From NCBI GenBank assembly GCA_035693615.1, contig DASSGH010000008.1, forward strand, positions 1-64,000: DNA of 64,000 nucleotides. The letters run 5' to 3'. Source of the DNA: VAZQ01 sp035693615. GTDB lineage: Bacteria; Pseudomonadota; Alphaproteobacteria; Rhizobiales; Xanthobacteraceae. The number at the start of each line of letters is the position of its first letter. Position 1 is the first letter of the stretch. Below, one piece after another: positions 8,904 to 16,713 of this stretch. The position numbers and the translations under genes are program-made. The notes under the pieces were generated by a model. The model was given only the letters and a program-made list of their open reading frames with translations, searched no databases and was not told the DNA's origin.

Positions 8904-9738
8904 GACTCGCCTCGATGGCGTTGCGGAGATGACGAACCAAGCGGTTGAACGCCTCGTCTTCGGTCACCGCAATGGCCCGCGGCCGGGGAAGGTCGATCGG
9001 AAGCTCGTCGATGATGGTCGCGGGTCTTCGCGCCATGACCAGCACGCGGTCCGAGAGGAATGCGGCTTCGCGGATGCTGTGGGTGACGAAAATCACCGTC
9101 TTGCGATTGGCCTGCCAGATGCGCTGCAACTCGACCGCCATTTCGTCGCGCGTGATGGCGTCGAGTGCGCTGAACGGCTCATCCATCAGCAGGATGCTCG
9201 GATCGTGCACGAGCGCTCGGCAAATCGCGACGCGCTGGCGCATGCCGCCTGAGAGCTGGCGCGGCAGCAGTCCGGAAAACTCGTCGATTTTCGCCATGCG
9301 CAGCAAGTCCATCGCGCGTGGTTCGTATTGGCGGCGTGGCAGCTTCAACAGCTCGATGGGAAACAGCACGTTTTGCAAGACCGTGCGCCAGGGCAACAGA
9401 ACCGGGCTTTGGAAAACCACGCCGACCTCGCGCCGAGGCCCAGCCACTTTCGCATCTTTGATGCGGATTTCGCCCGCGGTGGGATCGATCAAGCCGGCGA
9501 TCATCATGAGCAGCGTGCTTTTGCCGCAGCCGCTCGGACCGAGTAGACTGAGAAACTCGCCGTCGGCGACGTCGAACGACAGCTGGCGGATCGCTTCAAC
9601 CTCGCCGAACGCCTTCTTGACCGCAGCGATGCGCACAATCGTCCCGCCGCGGCCCCGGTCGGCAGCGAGGCCGGACGCCAGCGAGCCGGCCGCCGGTTGC
9701 ATCCCGTCGCTCTGCTGAACCGCGCTGTCGGCCCTCAT
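8893..9738 (-). CDS. NitT/TauT-family ABC transporter ATP-binding protein
   Basis: This 281-residue ATPase of an SsuB/TauB-like importer has Walker A GPSGCGKST, a Q-loop in VVFQSPVLLPWR, the signature LSGGMRQR, Walker B ILLMDEPFSALD and an H-loop in VTHSIREA, so all catalytic elements are present. It is the first gene of the minus-strand operon ATPase-permease-binding protein-SulP. The start is uncertain: the ATG at 9738 is used here, but a GTG five codons earlier is possible and neither has a clear ribosome site. The first 40 residues lie ahead of the ABC fold and are low in similarity to family members. A palindromic pair sits upstream. Confidence 0.9.
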   Translation of the reverse strand: MRADSAVQQSDGMQPAAGSLASGLAADRGRGGTIVRIAAVKKAFGEVEAIRQLSFDVADGEFLSLLGPSGCGKSTLLMMIAGLIDPTAGEIRIKDAKVAGPRREVGVVFQSPVLLPWRTVLQNVLFPIELLKLPRRQYEPRAMDLLRMAKIDEFSGLLPRQLSGGMRQRVAICRALVHDPSILLMDEPFSALDAITRDEMAVELQRIWQANRKTVIFVTHSIREAAFLSDRVLVMARRPATIIDELPIDLPRPRAIAVTEDEAFNRLVRHLRNAIEASHAE

Positions 9739-9814
9739 AATCGTCGTTCGCACGCCGAGCTTGGGCGATTTCTATGCCGAGTTGGCGCGGAGACCTCCGC
9801 ATCGTGCTATCATA

Positions 9815-9892
9815 CTAGTGTGGTGGTTCAGAAGTCCGCATTATTCTTGCAGCAAGTCCGAGATGCGGAATTCTGAACCAAAGCCACACTAG
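9815..9892. repeat. Palindromic element 1, bounded by CTAGTG...CACTAG
   Basis: This 78-base imperfect palindrome starts CTAGTGTGGTGGTTCAGAA and ends with the complementary TTCTGAACCAAAGCCACACTAG (shown from position 9871). The arms pair over about 27 bases around a short centre. It lies in the 329-base gap between two divergent operons, which otherwise holds no gene that I can see. It resembles a MITE or REP-like unit, or the fused ends of a lost transposon. Confidence 0.8.
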
Positions 9893-9904
9893 ATCAATAA
9901 GTTG

Positions 9905-9979
9905 CTAGTGTCCTTCGATTCTGAAGTTCGCAAACGAGGGTGCGGCACGATGATGCGAACTTCGGAATCGGGACACTAG
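9905..9979. repeat. Palindromic element 2, related to element 1
   Basis: This 75-base imperfect palindrome begins only 12 bases after element 1. The left arm reads CTAGTGTCCTTCGATTCTGA and the right arm ends CGGAATCGGGACACTAG. It has the same CTAGTG/CACTAG boundaries as element 1 and a similar inner GAAGT(C/T)CGCA segment, so the two are diverged relatives rather than chance hairpins. It lies 103 bases before the molybdenum hydroxylase operon and could influence its transcription. Confidence 0.8.
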
Positions 9980-10082
9980 GTCTTAACCGCAAGCAGAGTT
10001 TAGGCATGTCCGCCCAATTCGGTGCCGCCGAGCGGGCCCTGCAGGTCGTTGCGGCTGCTTCGACTGCGCGCGGAGCGCAATC

Positions 10083-10913
10083 GTGAAGCCGGCAAAGTTT
10101 GAGTTCGCGCGCGCGAGGAGCCTCGGCGAGGCCGCAACCATCCTGCGCCAAGCCGCGGGCAGCGCGAAGGTCATAGCCGGTGGCCAGTCGCTTGGTCCGA
10201 TGTTGAACTTGCGCCTGGCGCGGCCGAGCGTCCTTGTCGACATCACTGCGATTCCCGAATTGACGCGCATCGAAGAAGACGGGGACGGCGTCATGATCGG
10301 CGCCTGCGTCACCACCTCCGATATCGAGGATGGACGCGCGCGCGTGGACGGCTTGCCGATCCTCGCCACCGTCGCTGCCGGCATCGCCTACCGCGCGGTG
10401 CGCAACCGGGGCACCGTCGGAGGAAGTGTTTGTCATGCCGATCCGGCCGGCGATTGGCTGCCGGTGCTGTGCGCGCTGGCGGCCGAATGCGTTGTGACCG
10501 ACGGCAGCCGTGTTCGGCGCGTGCCGATCCAAGGATTTGTGACGGGCGCATTCGAGGTGATGCTCGAAGGGGCAGAGTTGCTGCAGGCCATCCGCATTCC
10601 GCGTCCCTCCCGCGCCGCGCGCTGCGGTTACTACAAGGTGTCCCGCAAGCCGGGGGAGTTTGCCCTGGCGAGCGCCGCCGTGCTGTTCGATCGCGAAGGC
10701 GAGCGCTTCAGAGCGGTGATCGGCGCGACGCAGGGCCCTCCCATCGTGGTCGAAGACGCGCGCAGCATTTTGCGAGGCGTTCCGCAACCGGGGGGCGCGG
10801 TCGAGCTCGATGCAACGGCAGCCGGCGCGCTGCTGCGGCGCGCCCAGCTCCCCGCCCACATGCGTCTCTATACCACGGCGCTGGCGCGGGCGGCCGCTCA
10901 GGCGATGGCCTGA
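10083..10913 (+). CDS. Molybdenum hydroxylase FAD-binding subunit (CoxM/XdhB-like)
   Basis: This 276-residue medium subunit of an aerobic molybdenum hydroxylase carries electrons from the iron-sulfur subunit through FAD. The FAD pyrophosphate loop AGGQSLGP is at 32-39 and the second FAD motif TVGGS at 111-115, both standard for the CoxM family; the C-terminal CO_deh_flav_C region follows. The start is a GTG with GGAG seven bases upstream. The TGA stop overlaps the ATG of the next gene, so the small and medium subunits are translationally coupled. It opens the long plus-strand island ending at 33495. Substrate is not determined by this subunit. Confidence 0.92.
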   Translation: MKPAKFEFARARSLGEAATILRQAAGSAKVIAGGQSLGPMLNLRLARPSVLVDITAIPELTRIEEDGDGVMIGACVTTSDIEDGRARVDGLPILATVAAGIAYRAVRNRGTVGGSVCHADPAGDWLPVLCALAAECVVTDGSRVRRVPIQGFVTGAFEVMLEGAELLQAIRIPRPSRAARCGYYKVSRKPGEFALASAAVLFDREGERFRAVIGATQGPPIVVEDARSILRGVPQPGGAVELDATAAGALLRRAQLPAHMRLYTTALARAAAQAMA

Positions 10914-12109
10914 TGCGAGCGGTCGAACTCACGGTCAATGGCGTTGCAGTCGTCGAGGCGGTCGAGCCGCGCCTCCACCTCGCCGATCTTTTGCGCGAGC
11001 GGCTCGGCTTGACGGGCACGCATCTTCGCTGCGAACAGGGTGCGTGCGGCGCGTGCACGCTCCTGATCGATGGGGAGCCGGCACGCGCGTGCATCACGTA
11101 CGCGGTGCTGTGCGAGGGCGCGCAAGTCACCACCATCGAAGGCTTGGAGGACGACTCGGTCATGGTGGCTTTGCGACGGGCATTCACCGCCGAGCACGGC
11201 TTGCAATGCGGCTTCTGCACGCCGGGAATGCTGATAACCGCGCGCGACATCGTCCGGCGTCTTCCCGACGCCGACGAACGGCGCATTCGCCTCGAGCTGA
11301 GCGGTAATCTCTGCCGATGCACCGGTTATGTCGGCATCGTGCGCGCCATCCGCCGGGTGTTGCAGGAGGTGCGCTCCGGCGCGCTCGCCGTGGCGGCGTC
11401 CGAGCGGCGCAAGCTTGGGCCGGTCGGATCGGGCCGCGCCGGGCCAGTCGCCGGCGGGCTTTCGGTCTCGCCTGCCGCCGCGGCCGGCGGCGACAGACGC
11501 GGCGCCGTTGCCGACACGGATTTGGGCCTCGGCGGCAAAAAGCCCAACATTGAGATCCACCAGTCTTTGGTCATCGCCCGGCCGCAAGCGGAGGTGTGGA
11601 TCTTTCTGGGCGACATCGAGCGCGTGGTTCCGTGCATGCCGGGAGCCACGCTGAGCGGCGTGCGGGGCGACCGGCTGCAGGGCCAGCTCGCGATCAAGCT
11701 CGGCCCGATCGTTGCCGCGTTCGACGGGGAGGCCCGCGTCGTGCGTGACGACGCCATGCAGCGCGGCATGATTCTGGGAGCGGGCAGGGACCGACTAGGC
11801 GCCTCGCGGGCGAGTGGCGAGCTCGAATACCGCTTGAGCGCGGAGCAGGGCGGAGCCGCGACCCGCCTCGACATCACGGTGCGCGCCCTCTTGCTCGGAC
11901 CTTTGGCGCAGTTCGGGCGCAGCGCAATCGTCACCGATTTGGCCGCGCGCCTCAGTGAGGTCTTCGCGCGTAACCTTGAGCGGCGATTGGCGGGATTGCC
12001 CGACGCGACGCAGCAGGGGGCGATACCAGCGGCCTCGTTGCTCGGCGTCGTCATCGCCGAGCGCATCAAGAATGCGCTGGCGCGATTGCTGGAGAAGTTT
12101 TGGCGATGA
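10913..12109 (+). CDS. Fused molybdenum hydroxylase 2Fe-2S subunit and CoxG-like SRPBCC domain
   Basis: This 398-residue protein joins two parts. Residues 1-155 are a complete small subunit with two 2Fe-2S clusters: C40, C45, C48 and C60 (plant-ferredoxin type), then C99, C102, C134 and C136. After a Gly/Ala/Arg-rich linker (about 156-210) comes a CoxG/SRPBCC domain (about 211-355; NIEIHQSLVIARPQAEVW at its start). The tail ends in a helix (ERIKNALARLLEKFWR) that may be a membrane-contacting segment. CoxG is normally a separate protein that recruits CO dehydrogenase to the membrane. The ATG at 10913 overlaps the CoxM-like stop. The fusion is seen directly; membrane tethering is inference. Confidence 0.9.
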   Translation: MRAVELTVNGVAVVEAVEPRLHLADLLRERLGLTGTHLRCEQGACGACTLLIDGEPARACITYAVLCEGAQVTTIEGLEDDSVMVALRRAFTAEHGLQCGFCTPGMLITARDIVRRLPDADERRIRLELSGNLCRCTGYVGIVRAIRRVLQEVRSGALAVAASERRKLGPVGSGRAGPVAGGLSVSPAAAAGGDRRGAVADTDLGLGGKKPNIEIHQSLVIARPQAEVWIFLGDIERVVPCMPGATLSGVRGDRLQGQLAIKLGPIVAAFDGEARVVRDDAMQRGMILGAGRDRLGASRASGELEYRLSAEQGGAATRLDITVRALLLGPLAQFGRSAIVTDLAARLSEVFARNLERRLAGLPDATQQGAIPAASLLGVVIAERIKNALARLLEKFWR

Positions 12110-12246
12110 TACATGCAGTTGTCGGGGCCGGTTCGATGAGCCGAATGCAACAGGGCTTGGCCTCTCACTTCTCTCTCGCCCATCCGGGCGGTGTGGAGAC
12201 GCATCGCCAAACCGGTCCGAACTGAGAATCCAGCGCGCAGGCAACA

Positions 12247-14598
12247 ATGTCCTCACACGGTGTCGGAGCTCGCGTGGCGAGAAAGGAAGATGACCGCCTC
12301 ATGCGCGGTCGCGGGCAGTTCGTCGCCGACATTCGGCTGCCGGGAATGAAGGACGTCGCTTTCGTGCGCAGCCCCGTCGCCCATGCCCGGCTTCGCGGTG
12401 TTTCCATCCCGCCCGACCAGCGCGGCGCCACGTTCACCGCGGCGGATCTCGTCGGCGTGAAGCCGATCCGGGCGGTGTCCGGGTTGCGCGGGTTTAAGAT
12501 CTCGGAGCAGCCGCCGCTCGCCACCGACAAGCTTCGCCACGTCGGCGAATTGGCGGCGATGTGCGTCGCTGCGACGCGGGCCGAAGCGGAAGATCTCGCG
12601 GCGGCGGTCACGCTCGATCTCGAGGAGTTGCCGGCCGTTCACGACATGCTGGACGCGCGCAAGAACAACGCCGTGCTCGTTCACGAGCACTGGGGCGACA
12701 ACGTGTTTCTCGAGACGTTTGTCGACATCGATATCGGCAAGGCGTTCGACGCGCCGATCAAAGTGTCACGCGAAATCCGCACCGCGCGCCAATGCATGGC
12801 GCCGATTGAAGGGCGCGGCGTGGTCGCGTTCTGGGACGCGCGGCTCGAGCAATTGACGGTCTACTCGGCCTGCCAGATGCCGCACATCGTGCGCACCGGA
12901 TTATCGGAATGTCTCGGGCTCGAAGAGGGGCAGGTGCGCATCATCGCCCCCGACGTCGGCGGCGGGTTCGGCTACAAAGGCATCCTGTTGCCGGAGGAGA
13001 TCTGCCTGGGCTGGCTCGCCATGCAGTGCTCCCATCCGGTGCGCTGGATCGAGGATCGGCGCGAACATCTCATTGCCGGCGCCAATTGCCGCGAGCACCA
13101 TTACCGCATCACCGCCTACGCCGAGCGCGACGGGCGGCTGCGCGGCATCGACTGCGAAGCCGCGGTCGATTCCGGCGCTTATTCATCCTACCCGTTCTCC
13201 GCCTGCCTGGAGGCCGCGCAAGTGGCGAGCATCCTCCCGGGGCCGTACGATTTTCCCGCCTACCGCTGCCGCACATTCTCCGTCGCCACCAACAAATGCC
13301 CGATCCTGCCGTATCGCGGGGTCGCCCGCACCGGGGTGTGCTTCGCGCTCGAACTCGTGCTCGACGCGGTGGCGCGCGAAGCCGGGATCGAGCCGCACGA
13401 GGTGCGAAGGAAAAATCTGGTACGGCCCGAGCAGATGCCGTTCGACAACATCACCAACAAGCATTTCGACAGCGGCGATTATCCGCAGTCGCTGCAGCGT
13501 GCGGTGGCGACGATCGACGTCGCGGGCGTGAGGGCGCGGCAGAAGCGCGCCGAGGCGGACCGGCGCTTGGTAGGCATCGGTCTTGCGACCTATTGCGAGC
13601 AGGCCGCGCACGGCACCTCGGTCTATTACGGCTGGGGCATTCCGATGGTGCCGGGCTACGAGCAAGCGACCGCGCGGCTCACCCCCGACGGCGGCCTCGA
13701 GCTGCGCGTCGGTCTGCACTCACATGGACAGGGGCTGGAAACCACGCTGGCGCAGGTCGCCCATGAGATCCTCGGCATCGACATCCGCAAGATCAAAATC
13801 GTGCTCGGCGACACCGCGTTGACGCCCTATTCCACCGGCACCTGGGGCTCCCGTGCGATGGTCATGGCCGGCGGCGCGGTGGCAACGGCGTGCCGGGAGA
13901 TCGCCAGGCGCGCGGGACGGATCGGGGCACGCCTCCTGCAGAGCGATCCCGCCCATGTGTCGGTGCGCGACGGCCAGGCGGTCGGGCCACGCGGCGCCAT
14001 CAGCTTGGCGGAGATCGCGCGTGCCTGGTACCTGCGGCCGCAAGATCTGCCGGGTGACGTCGATCCCGGAGGGCTCGAGGCCACGACCGGTTACAAACCG
14101 GCGCGCGACACCGGCACCTTCAGCTATGCGACGCACGCCGCCATGGTCGCGGTCGATCCGGAAACCGGAGACGTGGAAATCCTCCGCTATGTCATCGTCG
14201 AGGACGGCGGCAAGCTGGTCAATCCGATGATCGTCGACGGGCAGATCTACGGCGGGTTCGCGCAAGGGGTGGGTACCGCGCTTTACGAGGAGATGCCGTT
14301 CGATCGTTCGGGGCAGCCCCTCGCCTCGACGCTCGCGGATTATCTCCTGCCCAGCGCGATCGAGGTCCCCGCGCCCGTGCTGGTCCATATGGAGACGCCG
14401 GCGCCGTACACCGAGTTCGGCGTCAAAGGGATCGGCGAAGGCGGCGCGATCGCGCCGCCGGCGGCGATTGCCAACGCGGTCAACGACGCCTTGCGGCCGC
14501 TCGGGGTCGAATTGCTGGTGTCGCCGATCACGCCGCAGCGCATCATCAAAGCCATCGCGGATCAGGTCCGCTCGCGAAGCATGGCGCGGATTGACTGA
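12247..14598 (+). CDS. Molybdenum hydroxylase large subunit (CoxL/XdhA-like, not form I CO dehydrogenase)
   Basis: This 783-residue catalytic subunit binds the molybdopterin cofactor and hydroxylates a carbon using water. Family features include the N-terminal RKEDDRLMRGRGQFVADI, the cofactor-binding DVGGGFGYKG near 236-245, and the catalytic Glu731 in GVKGIGEGGAIAPP. At residues 355-365 it reads PYRGVARTGVC, so the AYXCSFR copper/selenium loop that defines form I CO dehydrogenase is absent and even the usual GRPE of relatives is altered. It is therefore an organic-substrate hydroxylase, plausibly for an N-heteroaromatic or aldehyde. The gene follows the fused subunit after 137 bases. Confidence 0.93.
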   Translation: MSSHGVGARVARKEDDRLMRGRGQFVADIRLPGMKDVAFVRSPVAHARLRGVSIPPDQRGATFTAADLVGVKPIRAVSGLRGFKISEQPPLATDKLRHVGELAAMCVAATRAEAEDLAAAVTLDLEELPAVHDMLDARKNNAVLVHEHWGDNVFLETFVDIDIGKAFDAPIKVSREIRTARQCMAPIEGRGVVAFWDARLEQLTVYSACQMPHIVRTGLSECLGLEEGQVRIIAPDVGGGFGYKGILLPEEICLGWLAMQCSHPVRWIEDRREHLIAGANCREHHYRITAYAERDGRLRGIDCEAAVDSGAYSSYPFSACLEAAQVASILPGPYDFPAYRCRTFSVATNKCPILPYRGVARTGVCFALELVLDAVAREAGIEPHEVRRKNLVRPEQMPFDNITNKHFDSGDYPQSLQRAVATIDVAGVRARQKRAEADRRLVGIGLATYCEQAAHGTSVYYGWGIPMVPGYEQATARLTPDGGLELRVGLHSHGQGLETTLAQVAHEILGIDIRKIKIVLGDTALTPYSTGTWGSRAMVMAGGAVATACREIARRAGRIGARLLQSDPAHVSVRDGQAVGPRGAISLAEIARAWYLRPQDLPGDVDPGGLEATTGYKPARDTGTFSYATHAAMVAVDPETGDVEILRYVIVEDGGKLVNPMIVDGQIYGGFAQGVGTALYEEMPFDRSGQPLASTLADYLLPSAIEVPAPVLVHMETPAPYTEFGVKGIGEGGAIAPPAAIANAVNDALRPLGVELLVSPITPQRIIKAIADQVRSRSMARID

Positions 14599-14651
14599 CG
14601 CCGAAATCGCCGCTTAATGAGCCTGTGCGGCCGGATTTTCGGGGATCGCCT

Positions 14652-16013
14652 ATGAGCACGAGTGTCGCCCAGACGCTGCTACAAAAAATCGACGACAGTC
14701 GCGACAACGCAATCTCGTTTCTGCGGCAGATGATCGCCATCCCCAGCGTCACCGGGGACGAGGCGAAGATCCAGAAGTTCCTAGCGGACTACATGGGCAA
14801 GATCGGCCTCGACGTGGACATATGGGAGACGGATTGGGAAGCGCTGAAGAAGCATCCTGCCTACCGGCCGGTCGACCGCGGCTACGAAGGACGCCCCAAC
14901 ATCGTTGCCACCTTGAAGGGCACTGGCGGCGGGCGCTCGTTGCTGTTGAACGGACATACCGATGTCATCCCGGTCGGCGGCGGCGAGGGATGGAGCGATG
15001 ATCCGTGGTCGGCCACCATCAAGAACGGCCGTATCTATGGGCGAGGCTCCGCCGACATGAAGAGCGGCGTCGCCAGCCACATCATGGCGGTGGAATCCCT
15101 CATCGCCGCCGGGCTCAAGCCCAAAGGCGACGTTTACATCAATGTCGTGATCGACGAGGAAGTGAGCGGCCACGGCACGTTGGATACGGTGATCCGCGGC
15201 TACAAGGCCGACGCCGGCATTTCCGGCGAGACCAGCGACCTCGCGGTCCAGCCGGCCTGCATCGGCCGCATCTGGTTCGAGATCGAGATTCACGGCAAGC
15301 CTGCCGGCATTCAAAAGCGCTACGAAGGGATCAGCGGAATCGAGCTCGGAAACAAGATCGTCAAAGCGGTCGCCGACCTCGAGGCCAAGCGCGTGGCGAC
15401 GGTCACGCATCCGCTCTATCCCAACGCGCTCGATACGCTTCCCTGCATCGTCGGCAGCTTCGCGGCCGGGAATTATCCGAGTGCCTTTCCGGTCAACTGC
15501 CTGCTCAAGGGGAGCATCGGAACGGTGCCCGGCGAGGACCATGAGGGCGTCAAGCGCAGCCTCGTCGAGCAAGTGGCGCGCGCGGCGGCCGAGGATCCCT
15601 GGATGAAGCACAACCCGCCCAAGGTGCGGTTCGTCGGCTATGACGCCGAGGCATCGGAGATTCCGCGGCGGCACCCGATCGTGGAAACGGTCAGCCGAAA
15701 TTACAAAGCGGTGACCGGCCGCGATCCCGAGATCAGCGGCCGGCAAGGCGCGGCGGATACGCGCTTTCTCAATCGTTACGCCGATACTCCAACCGTGATC
15801 TTCGGACCGGGCTCGACCGCGGTGATGCATGCCAACGACGAGTACGTGTCCATCGACGACTATATGACGGCGATCAAGGTCGTGGCGCTCAGCATCTGCG
15901 ACTGGTGCGGCGTCGATGGTCGACAGGCATCATTCGTGCGCAGTCGAATGGGTGGCGTGCGAACTCGGTCTGACGATGAGGCGCAGCCCATCGTGATCAA
16001 CACTCCAGAATGA
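14652..16013 (+). CDS. M20-family metallohydrolase (ArgE/DapE-like deacylase)
   Basis: This 453-residue cytoplasmic zinc hydrolase of the ArgE/DapE/carboxypeptidase G2 superfamily cleaves amide bonds next to a carboxylate. The metal ligands and catalytic residues are visible: H102 and D104 in GHTDVIPVG, D135 in GRGSADMKSG, and E169-E170 in DEEVSGHGT. The dimerisation domain lies in the middle (about 200-320). The ATG at 14652 is preferred over a GTG nine codons earlier because GGGGAT precedes it. It sits between the Mo hydroxylase and F420 genes in the same direction, suggesting it opens or trims an amide in the same pathway. Confidence 0.9.
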   Translation: MSTSVAQTLLQKIDDSRDNAISFLRQMIAIPSVTGDEAKIQKFLADYMGKIGLDVDIWETDWEALKKHPAYRPVDRGYEGRPNIVATLKGTGGGRSLLLNGHTDVIPVGGGEGWSDDPWSATIKNGRIYGRGSADMKSGVASHIMAVESLIAAGLKPKGDVYINVVIDEEVSGHGTLDTVIRGYKADAGISGETSDLAVQPACIGRIWFEIEIHGKPAGIQKRYEGISGIELGNKIVKAVADLEAKRVATVTHPLYPNALDTLPCIVGSFAAGNYPSAFPVNCLLKGSIGTVPGEDHEGVKRSLVEQVARAAAEDPWMKHNPPKVRFVGYDAEASEIPRRHPIVETVSRNYKAVTGRDPEISGRQGAADTRFLNRYADTPTVIFGPGSTAVMHANDEYVSIDDYMTAIKVVALSICDWCGVDGRQASFVRSRMGGVRTRSDDEAQPIVINTPE

Positions 16014-16029
16014 GCAGAACCGCCCTCCC

Positions 16030-16035
16030 AAGGAG
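16030..16035 (+). promoter_or_regulatory. Ribosome binding site deciding a TTG start
   Basis: AAGGAG lies six bases before the TTG at 16042. There is no ATG or GTG in the frame near the conserved nucleotide-binding motif, so this site supports TTG initiation of the F420 reductase. Confidence 0.75.
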
Positions 16036-16041
16036 ACATTA

Positions 16042-16707
16042 TTGCAAGCACGGCCCACCATCGCGGTGATAGGCGGAACCGGCGACCTCGGCTCGGCGCT
16101 GGCGAAGCGTTGGGCGGCGGCGGGCTATCCGATTGTGTTGGGCTCGCGCTCCAAGCAGAAGGCGCAGGCCGCCGCGCAGGCGATGAACGCCGGCTCCGTC
16201 ACCGGAGACGACAATCGCGCGGCGGCAGCGGCGGCGGACATCGTCGTCATCGCGGTCCCCTACGCCAGCCATGAAGCCATCCTCAACGAGATCAAGCCCG
16301 TCGTCGCCGGCAAGATCGTGGTCGACGCGGTCGTGCCGCTCGCTCCCCCGAAAGTGTCCGTGGTGAACCTTCCGCCCGACGGCTCCGCCGCCTTGAGCGC
16401 GCAGCGGCTGCTTGCCGAAGCTGCGCGTGTCCAGTCCGCCTTCCACAATGTCAGCGCCGCCAAGCTCGCCGCCGGCGGCAACGTCGATTGCGACGTCCTC
16501 GTGTTCGGCGACGACCGAGACGCCCGCGCAACCGTGATCGAGCTGGCGAATGCGGCGGGAACGCGGGGTGTCGACGGCGGGCCGCTTGCCAATTCCGTCG
16601 CCGCGGAGGCGTTGACCTCGGTCCTCATCGGCATCAATCGGCGCTACAAGATCGCCGGCGGCGCCGGCATTCGCATCACCGGCTTGCCGGCAGCGCAGCC
16701 GCGGTGA
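16042..16707 (+). CDS. npdG: NADPH-dependent F420 reductase (F420:NADP+ oxidoreductase)
   Basis: This 221-residue protein matches the Fno/NpdG family, which exchanges hydride between NADPH and coenzyme F420 (or its precursor FO). The Rossmann loop GGTGDLG is at 11-17 and the NADP-selecting GSR at 34-36. The segment VVDAVVPLAPP and the SAFHNVSAAKL pattern further support the F420 reductase family over general NADP reductases. It starts at TTG with a strong ribosome site. The next gene, fbiC, begins six bases after its stop, so cofactor synthesis and reduction are almost certainly co-expressed. Length is typical (about 210-230). Confidence 0.88.
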   Translation: MQARPTIAVIGGTGDLGSALAKRWAAAGYPIVLGSRSKQKAQAAAQAMNAGSVTGDDNRAAAAAADIVVIAVPYASHEAILNEIKPVVAGKIVVDAVVPLAPPKVSVVNLPPDGSAALSAQRLLAEAARVQSAFHNVSAAKLAAGGNVDCDVLVFGDDRDARATVIELANAAGTRGVDGGPLANSVAAEALTSVLIGINRRYKIAGGAGIRITGLPAAQPR

Positions 16708-16713
16708 TGCCGG

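Noticed and set aside
10083..14598. Aerobic carbon monoxide dehydrogenase (coxMSL)
   Set aside because: The large subunit lacks the AYXCSFR loop needed for the copper site of form I CO dehydrogenase, so it is called only a Mo hydroxylase.
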